Assembly: GCA_023427085.1 (NCBI GenBank)
Contig: JAEZBO010000137.1
Location: forward strand, 1 to 44,522
Direction: 5' to 3'
DNA: 44,522 nucleotides
Source of the DNA: Pseudomonadota bacterium
Lineage (GTDB): Bacteria > Pseudomonadota > Gammaproteobacteria > Burkholderiales > Burkholderiaceae_B
Shown: piece after piece, positions 35,547 through 42,163 of the stretch
How positions within the stretch are numbered: position 1 is the stretch's first letter
Layout: each line of letters starts with the position of its first letter
Made by a program: the position numbers and the translations under genes
The notes under the pieces: generated by a model
Databases searched by the model: none
The model's input: the letters and a program-made list of their open reading frames with translations, nothing else
What the model was told of the DNA's origin: nothing

Positions 35547-35611
35547 GCATTAGAGGTTTCCTAAGACCGGCGCGCAGCAAGGCCGCGCGGGCAGGGCGGG
35601 CGCGGCTGCGG

Positions 35612-36508
35612 TCAGCCGGCCGGCGGCTGCTGGTCGACCACGTGATCGACGAATGCGCGAGCGAAGCCGGACAGCGCGTCCAGACTCTTGACCACCACCC
35701 GTTGCTCGCGCATCGCCCAGGTCTCCTCGAGCGCGAGGGGCTCGACCTCGCCCTTGTCGATCGATGCGCGGGCCACCGAGCGCGGGATCAGCGCGATGCC
35801 GGCCCCTTCGCGCACGCAGCGCAGCACTGCATCGAAGTTCGGCGCATGCACCCGCACCCGTGGATTCAGGCCCAGTTGCGCGGCGATCTGCTGCAGGAAC
35901 AGGAAGTTGCTGCTCTGGCGTCCGATCGCGACCAGGTCGTGGGTCAGCGCCGCTTCGATCGAGATCTTGCGGTGCACCGCCAGCGCGTGGCGGGGCGGCG
36001 CGATGAAGATCAGTTCGTCCTGCCCGTAGCTGATGAAGTCCAGGCCACGCATCTCGATCGGGCCGGCCACCAGGCCGACGTCGGCGCGGCCATCGAGCAC
36101 CGCCTTGACGGTGTCTTCGCTGAGCCGTTCTTCGAGGTCGACCGTGACGTTCGGGAACGCAGCCAGATAACGGCTGAGCGGGGCCGGCAGGCTGCTTAGC
36201 GTGCTGCTGTTGGCATGCACGCGCAGCGTGCCTTGCACGCCGTCGGTGTGCCGGCGCATTTCGCCCTGCAGGCGATCGACCTGGCTCAGTATCGACTGGG
36301 CGTAACGCAGCACCGTCAGCCCGGCCGGCGTCAGCGTCATGCCTTTTTGCGTGCGTTCGAACAAGGGCACGCCCAGCGCCTGTTCGAGGTTCTTGAGCCG
36401 ATAGCTCGCCGACGGCGCGGTGACGTGCAGATCCGATGCGCCGGCGCTGACGCTCTTTTTCTCGGCGATGGCCAGAAACACACGGAGGTCGGTCAGTTCG
36501 TAGCGCAT
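35612..36508 (-). CDS. LysR-family regulator between the two CoA-transferase operons
   Basis: Regulator of 298 residues. DNA-binding domain: MRYELTDLRVFLAIAEKKSV, SYRLKNLEQALGVPLFERT. Effector domain from about 92 (TLRVHANSSTLSSLPAPLSR; GIALIPRSVARASIDKG). Its N-terminus is closely similar to the LysR at 39713-40627 (shared MRYELTDLR and SYRLKNLE), so they are paralogues of one subgroup. It stands between two divergent CoA-transferase operons that share a sequence motif and is the best candidate regulator of both. Confidence 0.92.
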   Translation of the reverse strand: MRYELTDLRVFLAIAEKKSVSAGASDLHVTAPSASYRLKNLEQALGVPLFERTQKGMTLTPAGLTVLRYAQSILSQVDRLQGEMRRHTDGVQGTLRVHANSSTLSSLPAPLSRYLAAFPNVTVDLEERLSEDTVKAVLDGRADVGLVAGPIEMRGLDFISYGQDELIFIAPPRHALAVHRKISIEAALTHDLVAIGRQSSNFLFLQQIAAQLGLNPRVRVHAPNFDAVLRCVREGAGIALIPRSVARASIDKGEVEPLALEETWAMREQRVVVKSLDALSGFARAFVDHVVDQQPPAG

Positions 36509-36644
36509 GGGGACTCCCTGGATCGGACGCCATTAGACATCGGCCGGCACCGGCAGCCAAAACCGGCCCGCGGCCAGCCTTGAATTTGCACGAAACCAGC
36601 GTTCAAAACATTCGACTCGTGGTGCGCGCGGGCCGCTGACATAA

Positions 36645-36659
36645 TTTTCGAAAGAATCG
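36645..36659 (+). promoter_or_regulatory. Second copy of the TTCGAAAGAAT motif
   Basis: TTTTCGAAAGAATCGA covers this stretch, 18 bp before the plus-strand CoA-transferase ATG. It shares TTCGAAAGAATnGA with the hairpin centre at 35521-35546. The inner TTTCGAAA (36646-36653) is palindromic. Confidence 0.55.
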
Positions 36660-36676
36660 AGATCGTCGGAGACAAC

Positions 36677-37864
36677 ATGCTGCATGACGCGCTGCGTGGC
36701 ATCAAGGTCGTGGACCTGTCGCGCATCCTGGCCGGACCCTGGTGCACCCAGAACCTGGCCGACCTGGGCGCCCAGGTCATCAAGGTCGAACACCCGCAAC
36801 GCGGTGACGACACGCGCGGCTGGGGCCCGCCCGATCAGCTCGGGCCGGACGGCCAGGCGCGCATGTCGGCGTATTTCATGGCCTGCAACCGTGGCAAGCA
36901 GTCGGTGGCGATCGACTTCGCCACCGAGGACGGCGCGCGGCAGGTCCGCGAGCTGGTCGCCGACGCCGACGTGCTGGTCGAGAACTACAAGGCCGGCGGC
37001 CTGAAGAAATACGGGCTGGATTACGACTCGCTGGTCCGCATCAATCCGCGGCTGGTCTACCTGTCGATCACCGGCTATGGCCAGAGCGGGCCGCTGGCCG
37101 ACAAGCCGGGCTACGACTATGTGTTCCAGGGCATGGGCGGCCTGATGAGCTACACCGGCCAGCCCGACGGCACGCCGGGCGCCGGGCCCTTGCGCACCGG
37201 CGTCGCGGTGGTCGACCTGATGACCGGCATGTATGCGACCTCGGCGGTGCTGGCGGCCTTGCGCCAGCGCGACCGCGACGGCCGCGGCATGCCGCTGGAC
37301 CTGTGCCTGCTCGACGTCGCCGTCGCGCTCAACGCCAACCAGGCGGCCAACTACCTGGTGTCGGGCCAGGCGCCGGCGCGCACCGGCAACGCCCATCCCA
37401 ACTGCGCCCCCTACGAGGTGTTCGGCTGCGCCGACGGACACCTGATCCTGGCGATCGGCAACGACGGCCAGTTCGCCCGCTTCTGTTCGGTGGTTGCGCA
37501 GCCGCAGTGGGCCGAGGATCCACGCTTCGCCAGCAACAGCGCGCGGCTGCAACACATGCCGGTGCTGCGGCCGCTGATCGCGCAGGCGCTGGCGCAGTCG
37601 CCGCGCGGGCACTGGACCGCGGCCTTCGATGCCGCCGGCGTGCCGTGGGGGCCGATCCACACGCTGGACGAGGTCTTCGCCCATCCGCAGGTGCAGCACC
37701 GGCAGATGGTGCAGCGCGCGCGGCATCCGCTGCTGGGCGAGCTCAAGCTGGTGCGCAATCCGCTGCTGGCCGGCACGCCAGCCGATCGGCTGGGCGCGGC
37801 GCCGCCCCTGTTGGGCGAACACACGGCGCAGGTGCTGGCGGATTACGGCATCCCCGAGCGATAG
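36677..37864 (+). CDS. CaiB/BaiF (type III) CoA-transferase
   Basis: Second CoA-transferase, 395 residues. Motifs: IKVVDLSRILAGPWCTQNLA, GAQVIKVEHPQRGDDTRGWG, NRGKQSVAIDF, LSITGYGQSGPL. Catalytic D180 in GVAVVDLMTGMYA; C-terminal VPWGPIHTLDEVFAHPQ. It is of the same family as the 34260-35459 enzyme but clearly diverged from it (for example GWGPPDQ instead of AWLPQ after the DDTR motif), so the two may use different acids. It heads the plus-strand set with a Bug receptor and a crotonase. GGAG lies upstream of the ATG. Confidence 0.93.
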   Translation: MLHDALRGIKVVDLSRILAGPWCTQNLADLGAQVIKVEHPQRGDDTRGWGPPDQLGPDGQARMSAYFMACNRGKQSVAIDFATEDGARQVRELVADADVLVENYKAGGLKKYGLDYDSLVRINPRLVYLSITGYGQSGPLADKPGYDYVFQGMGGLMSYTGQPDGTPGAGPLRTGVAVVDLMTGMYATSAVLAALRQRDRDGRGMPLDLCLLDVAVALNANQAANYLVSGQAPARTGNAHPNCAPYEVFGCADGHLILAIGNDGQFARFCSVVAQPQWAEDPRFASNSARLQHMPVLRPLIAQALAQSPRGHWTAAFDAAGVPWGPIHTLDEVFAHPQVQHRQMVQRARHPLLGELKLVRNPLLAGTPADRLGAAPPLLGEHTAQVLADYGIPER

Positions 37865-37887
37865 CGCGGGGCATCGAACGGCAGCAC

Positions 37888-37911
37888 GACAACACAACAA
37901 CACAACAACAC
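37888..37911 (+). repeat. 8-bp AC-rich tandem repeat in an intergenic leader
   Basis: Two exact copies of AACAACAC (37896-37911) preceded by GACAACAC, 25 bp before the Bug start codon. It lies in the leader between the CoA-transferase stop and the Bug gene and is unusually A-rich for this sequence. Confidence 0.8.
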
Positions 37912-37936
37912 GACATCGACAACCTGGAGACCTTTG

Positions 37937-38902
37937 ATGAAGACCCTGAAACTGAGCCTGGCCGCGCTGCTGGCCGGCTGCATGCTGCCGGCCGTGGCCG
38001 CCTATCCCGACAAACCCATCCGCCTGATCGTGCCGTATGCGGTGGGCGGCACCACCGACATCATCGCGCGGGTGGTCGGCACCAAGCTGGGCATCGAGCT
38101 GGCGCAGTCGGTGGTGGTCGAGAACCGCCCCGGCGCCGGCGGCAGCATCGGCTCGAGCTACGCCGCGCAGCAGCCCGCCGACGGCTACACGCTGGTGATG
38201 GCGGTCGAGAGCTCGCACGCGGTCAACCCCAATGTCTACGCCCGGCGCGCCTACGATCCGATCAAGGACTTCGCGGCGATCAGCAACCTGGCCGACGTGC
38301 CGAACGTGCTGGTGGTCAATCCGCAGCTGCCGGCCAAGGACCTGCCGGGCCTGCTCGCGCTGCTCAAGCAGAACCCCGAGAAATACGCCTTCGGTTCGTC
38401 CGGCAACGGCGGCCTGAGCCACATGAACGGCGAGCTGTTCCTGCAGACCACCGGCACCCACATGCTGCACGTGCCTTACAAGGGTCTGGGCCCGGCCTTG
38501 AACGACCTGGTGGCCGGCCAGGTGCAGGTGGTGTTCGACAACATTCCGTCCTCGTATCCGCTGATCCAGGGCGAGCGCATCCGTCCGCTGGCAGTGGCCG
38601 CCAGGGAGCGCCTGAAGGTGCTGCCCGACGTGCCGACCTACGCCGAGGCCGGGCTGCCGGCGATGAACAACCCGTCGTGGTTCGGCCTGGCGGCGCCGGC
38701 CGGCACGCCCGACGCGGTGCTGGACACGCTGAACGCCGCGGTGCGCAAGGTGCTGGCCGATCCGGCCACCGTCGCGGCGATCGAGAAGCAGGGCGCGGTG
38801 CCCAGCCCGATGTCGCGGCAGGACTTCGCCGCGTTGATCGAGCAGTCGTACGCGCACTGGGGCAAGGTGGTGCAGGACATCAAGTTCGAGAAGATGGAGT
38901 GA
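37937..38902 (+). CDS. Bug-family (TctC-like) periplasmic solute-binding receptor
   Basis: Receptor of 321 residues. The ATG at 37937 follows GGAGA at 7 nt; an in-frame TTG just before it is not used here. Signal peptide about 1-22 (MKTLKLSLAALLAGCMLPAVA); the LAGC could be read as a lipobox, but the following AVAAYPDK is a good signal peptidase I site. Mature motifs: YPDKPIRLIVPYAVGGTTD, VVENRPGAGGSIGSS, VPYKGLGPALNDLVAGQVQ. It sits between a CoA-transferase and a crotonase, 72 bp after the former and 4 bp before the latter, so its ligand is probably the acid they process. Confidence 0.92.
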   Translation: MKTLKLSLAALLAGCMLPAVAAYPDKPIRLIVPYAVGGTTDIIARVVGTKLGIELAQSVVVENRPGAGGSIGSSYAAQQPADGYTLVMAVESSHAVNPNVYARRAYDPIKDFAAISNLADVPNVLVVNPQLPAKDLPGLLALLKQNPEKYAFGSSGNGGLSHMNGELFLQTTGTHMLHVPYKGLGPALNDLVAGQVQVVFDNIPSSYPLIQGERIRPLAVAARERLKVLPDVPTYAEAGLPAMNNPSWFGLAAPAGTPDAVLDTLNAAVRKVLADPATVAAIEKQGAVPSPMSRQDFAALIEQSYAHWGKVVQDIKFEKME

Positions 38903-38906
38903 GGAC

Positions 38907-39716
38907 ATGGGCATGAACGACAGCAATGGCTTGCAGCGGGCGCATGCGCGGGCGCGCATCGACGACGACGGCATCGCGACGCTGACCATCCACGACGCCG
39001 GCGTGCTCAACATCCTGGGCACCCCGGTGATCGACGATCTGCGCCAGGCGCTGGCCTGGCTGGCGCAGCAGCCAAGCTTGCGGGTGCTGGTGCTGCGCGG
39101 CGCCAGCGACCGGGCCTTCGTGGCCGGCGCCGACATCGCCGAGATGGCGGCGCTCGATGCCAGCTCGGCGGTGCGTTTCATCGCCAACCTGCGCGACCTG
39201 TGCGATGGGGTGCGGCACTTTCCGGTGCCGGTGATCGCGCGCATCCCGGGCTGGTGCCTGGGCGGCGGACTCGAACTGGCGCTGGCCTGCGACCTGCGCC
39301 TGTGCGCCGACACCGCGCAGTTCGGCATGCCCGAGGTCAAGGTCGGCATTCCGTCGGTGATCCATGCGGCGCTGATGCCGGGGCTGATCGGTTCGGCGCG
39401 CAGCGCCTGGATGCTGCTGAGCGGCGACCTGATCGACGCGCGCCGGGCGCAGGACTGGGGCGTGGTCAATGCCGCGGTGCCGGCCGCCGAGCTGGACGCG
39501 GCGGTCGACCGGCAGGCCCGGGCGCTGGCGGCGCTGGGGCCGGCGGTGCTGCGCCAGCAGAAGGCGCTGCTGCGCCGCTGGGAAACCCTGTCGGTCGACG
39601 ACGCGATCGCCGACAGCGTGGCCGAGTTCGGCAAGTCCTTCGATACTGGCGAGCCGCAGCGCTACATGAACGAATTCCTGCAGCGCAAGCGCGCGCAGCG
39701 GGCCTCGCGCGGCTAG
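38907..39716 (+). CDS. Enoyl-CoA hydratase/isomerase (crotonase family)
   Basis: Enzyme of 269 residues with the crotonase fold. The oxyanion-hole region is RAFVAGADIAEM and PGWCLGGGLELALACDLRL. The two acid/base positions match enoyl-CoA hydratase: a Glu in GGGLELAL and a Glu in FGMPEVKVGI. The CoA-binding end is present (FDTGEPQRYMNEFLQRKRAQ). It begins 4 bp after the Bug stop (an ATG 6 bp further in is also possible), and its last bases overlap the convergent LysR gene by 4 bp. It could hydrate, isomerise or hydrolyse the CoA ester made upstream. Confidence 0.92.
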   Translation: MGMNDSNGLQRAHARARIDDDGIATLTIHDAGVLNILGTPVIDDLRQALAWLAQQPSLRVLVLRGASDRAFVAGADIAEMAALDASSAVRFIANLRDLCDGVRHFPVPVIARIPGWCLGGGLELALACDLRLCADTAQFGMPEVKVGIPSVIHAALMPGLIGSARSAWMLLSGDLIDARRAQDWGVVNAAVPAAELDAAVDRQARALAALGPAVLRQQKALLRRWETLSVDDAIADSVAEFGKSFDTGEPQRYMNEFLQRKRAQRASRG

Positions 39717-40627
39717 CCGTCCTGGCGCGTCTGCGCGACCGCCGGATCGTCGAGCAGGTACTCGGCCACCTGCTGCACGAACGGCGAACGCGCCGCCTCG
39801 GGCTGCGTCACCAGCGTCAGCTCGCGCCGCGCCCACGGCTCGCTCAGCGCCACGACCGCGATGCGCTGCTCGCGCAGCGCCGGCGCCGCGACGCTGCGCG
39901 GCACCAGCGACACGCCGACGCCGGCGGCCACCAGCGACAGCGCGGCATCGAAGGTATGCACGTGGATGCGCACGCGCGGCATGCCGCCCGCCAGCTTGGC
40001 CATGTCGCGCAGGAACACGTAGTTGCTGCTGCCCTGGTTCATGCAGACGAAGTCGAGTTCGAGCACGGCCGGAAAACGGATCGCCGCGTGCCCGGTGATC
40101 GGATGATCGATCGGCGCGGCGATCACCAGCTCGTCCAGTGCGTAGCGGCTGGCGTGCACGGCGGTCGATCCGGGCTGCCCGGCGAAGATGCCGATGTCGG
40201 CCTCGCGGTTGGCGATCGCCGCCTCGATGGTGTGGCTGGGGCGTTCCTCGAGCTGGATGTTGACGTTCGGGTGCGCGCCCAGAAAGCGCCCCAGGCTGGG
40301 CACGATGAAGCTGTTGAGCGAGCTGCTGTTGGCCAGCAGCTTGACGTTGCCTTGCAGGCCGCTGGCGAAGCCGCTGATCTCGCCGTGCATGCGGGTGACG
40401 CCGGCCAGCAGATTGCGCACGTGCCGCAGCACGAACTCGCCTTCCGGCGTCAGCTCCATGCCGCGCGCCTCGCGCTTGAACAGCGGCACGCCCATCGCCA
40501 TCTCGAGGTTCTTGAGCCGGTAGCTGGCCGCCGATGCGGTCAGGTGCACGCTGGTCGCGCCGCCCGACAGGCTCTTGGCGTCGGCGATCGCCTGGAACAG
40601 CCGCAGGTCGGTGAGTTCGTATCGCAT
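39713..40627 (-). CDS. LysR-family regulator, paralogue of the 35612 gene
   Basis: Regulator of 304 residues. DNA-binding domain: MRYELTDLRLFQAIADAKSL, SYRLKNLEMAMGVPLFKRE. Effector domain from about 92 (GNVKLLANSSSLNSFIVPSL; GVSLVPRSVAAPALREQ). The N-terminal half matches the LysR at 35612-36508 residue for residue in long stretches, indicating duplication within this locus. It is divergent from the PaaI-like thioesterase with only 48 bp between starts and may control that gene and/or the crotonase operon it faces. Confidence 0.92.
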   Translation of the reverse strand: MRYELTDLRLFQAIADAKSLSGGATSVHLTASAASYRLKNLEMAMGVPLFKREARGMELTPEGEFVLRHVRNLLAGVTRMHGEISGFASGLQGNVKLLANSSSLNSFIVPSLGRFLGAHPNVNIQLEERPSHTIEAAIANREADIGIFAGQPGSTAVHASRYALDELVIAAPIDHPITGHAAIRFPAVLELDFVCMNQGSSNYVFLRDMAKLAGGMPRVRIHVHTFDAALSLVAAGVGVSLVPRSVAAPALREQRIAVVALSEPWARRELTLVTQPEAARSPFVQQVAEYLLDDPAVAQTRQDG

Positions 40628-40675
40628 GGCCGCGCCTGTGTTATTGGTGTGGACTGAATTCTAGTGGCTGGACCT

Positions 40676-41101
40676 ATGAACGACTCGATACCCGCAGGTT
40701 TCACCCCATGGCTGCCCAGCAGCGCCTTCATGGACGCCATCACGCAGCTGGGCCCCGTCTATCGCAATGCGGCGCAGGACGTGCTGGCGCTGCGCATCGC
40801 GCCGTCGCACGCCAACATGCATCAGGTCGCGCACGGCGGCCTGCTGGCCACGCTGGCCGACTGCGCCTTCGGCAGCTGCATCGTGCAGCAGACCGGCCAC
40901 TCGGTGGTGACCGCGCAGATGTCGCTCGATTACCTGTCGTCCGCGCAGGTCGGCGACTGGCTGCAGGCGCAGGTGCAGATCGACCGGCAGGGCCGCCGGC
41001 TGATCTACGCCAGCTGCGCGATGCGCGTCGAGCAGCGGTTGGTGCTCAAGGCCAACGCGATCTTTTCGGTGCGCTCGGCGCGTCCCCCGGCGGCGGGCTG
41101 A
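40676..41101 (+). CDS. PaaI-like hot-dog acyl-CoA thioesterase
   Basis: Thioesterase of 141 residues from ATG 40676; an in-frame GTG at 40664 would add four residues. The PaaI motif is HANMHQVAHGGLLATLADCA, including the HGG turn and the catalytic-position Asp of the central helix (LADCAFG). Beta strands follow (VVTAQMSLDYLSSAQVGDWL). It would hydrolyse acyl- or aryl-CoA, perhaps to release stalled intermediates from the neighbouring CoA-dependent pathways. It is divergent from a LysR, and a stem-loop fills the 19-bp gap to the convergent gene. Confidence 0.88.
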   Translation: MNDSIPAGFTPWLPSSAFMDAITQLGPVYRNAAQDVLALRIAPSHANMHQVAHGGLLATLADCAFGSCIVQQTGHSVVTAQMSLDYLSSAQVGDWLQAQVQIDRQGRRLIYASCAMRVEQRLVLKANAIFSVRSARPPAAG

Positions 41102-41118
41102 CCGGCCGGCACGGCCGG
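41102..41118. terminator. Stem-loop in the convergent gap
   Basis: Perfect 7-bp arms CCGGCCG and CGGCCGG around GCA, occupying nearly all of the 19 bp between the thioesterase stop and the LysR stop. Likely bidirectional terminator, no T-tract. Confidence 0.5.
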
Positions 41119-41120
41119 CA

Positions 41121-42047
41121 TCACATGGCCCGCGCTGGCAGCGACGGACCCGGCGCCGACCAGCCGCGCATCTTCTGCACCACGAAGTCGATCAGCGCCC
41201 GCGCGGCCTGGGTCTGGTAGCGGTCTGGCATGCGCAGCAGGAACATGCGGGTGCCGAACACGCTGAAGCGCCAGTCGTCCAGCGCGGTGCGGATGCGGCC
41301 CTGCGCGACGTCGGCGGCGATGGTGTAGTCGGGTACCAGCCCCACGCCCAGGCCGGCCAGCACGGCCTCGCGCAGGAACTGGAAGTTCTCGGATTCGAGC
41401 GTCGGGTGCAGCGTCAGCTCGCGGCGCTCGTCGCCCTGGTAGGCCGACACCCTCAGGTCGCGGCCCGAGACCGCCGACGTGATCAGCGGCACCTCGCGCA
41501 GCGCCTCCAGTGTGGCGGGCAGGCCGTGCTGGTCGGCGTAGCCGGCCGACGCGCAGATGACGTGGCGCATCTTGGCCAGCTCGATCGCGACCATCTGCTG
41601 CGGCGGCTCGGACATCACGCGGATCGCCACGTCGATCTCTTCGCGCAGCAGGTCGTCGACCTTGTTGTCGAACAGCAGGCCCAGCTTGATGTCCGGATAC
41701 AGGCGCTTGAATTCGATCAGCCAGTCCGACATCACCATGTGGCCGAAGCCGGTCGGCACGCTCAGCCGCACCGAGCCGTGCAGGCCCTTGCCCTGGATCG
41801 TCACCGACTCTTGCGCGGCGCGTACCTCGTCGCGGATCAGCCGGCCGTGCTGGTACAGGCGCTGGCCCATCTCGGTGGGTTCGATGCGGCGCGTGGTGCG
41901 GCGGATCAGCTGCGTGCCCAACTGCTTCTCGATCTGCGACAGGTGATAGCTGACGTTGCCGCGGCTCATTTTCAGGCGCTTCGCGGCCAGGCTCAGGTTG
42001 CCGGCGTCGATGATGTCGACCAGCAGGATCAGGGATTGTGCATCCAC
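41121..42047 (-). CDS. LysR-family regulator
   Basis: Regulator of 308 residues if started at the GTG 42047 (VDAQSLILLVDIID). The frame is open to 42119 (MNNSNRLDNY), but that extension would carry the palindrome at 42066-42082 inside the coding region and exceed usual LysR length, so the GTG is preferred. DNA-binding domain: LLVDIIDAGNLSLAAKRLKM, SRGNVSYHLSQIEKQLGTQL. Effector domain from about 95 (GSVRLSVPTGFGHMVMSDWL). The motif AKRLKMSRGNVSYHLSQIEK is of the CrgA/DsdC-like side of the family. It is divergent from the bifunctional beta-oxidation gene and probably controls it. Confidence 0.88.
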   Translation of the reverse strand: MDAQSLILLVDIIDAGNLSLAAKRLKMSRGNVSYHLSQIEKQLGTQLIRRTTRRIEPTEMGQRLYQHGRLIRDEVRAAQESVTIQGKGLHGSVRLSVPTGFGHMVMSDWLIEFKRLYPDIKLGLLFDNKVDDLLREEIDVAIRVMSEPPQQMVAIELAKMRHVICASAGYADQHGLPATLEALREVPLITSAVSGRDLRVSAYQGDERRELTLHPTLESENFQFLREAVLAGLGVGLVPDYTIAADVAQGRIRTALDDWRFSVFGTRMFLLRMPDRYQTQAARALIDFVVQKMRGWSAPGPSLPARAM

Positions 42048-42065
42048 GGCTATTGTCCAATGTGA

Positions 42066-42082
42066 TTGAACAGTATGTTCAA
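42066..42082. promoter_or_regulatory. LysR-type dyad upstream of the fad-like operon
   Basis: Arms TTGAAC and GTTCAA pair perfectly around AGTAT. The site is 19 bp from the preferred LysR start and 82 bp from the divergent dehydrogenase start, a normal place for a LysR site. Confidence 0.6.
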
Positions 42083-42106
42083 GTGCCAGGTAATTGTCTA
42101 GGCGGT

Positions 42107-42135
42107 TTGAATTATTCATAATTTACCGTGATAAG
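42107..42135 (+). promoter_or_regulatory. Candidate sigma-70 promoter
   Basis: TTGAAT (42107-42112), a 17-bp spacer and GATAAG (42130-42135) lie 28 bp before the ATG at 42164. Each hexamer matches four of six consensus bases. GGAGG follows nine bases before the start codon. Confidence 0.5.
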
Positions 42136-42163
42136 AGATACCTAGACGAGGAGGCAGTCCCCC

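Noticed and set aside
37888..37911. AC-rich repeat as a CRISPR array
   Set aside because: Units are 8 bp with no spacers; simple tandem repeat.
36533..39634. Long minus-strand frame across the CoA-transferase, Bug and crotonase genes
   Set aside because: Shadow of three well-matched plus-strand genes; no domain recognisable in it.
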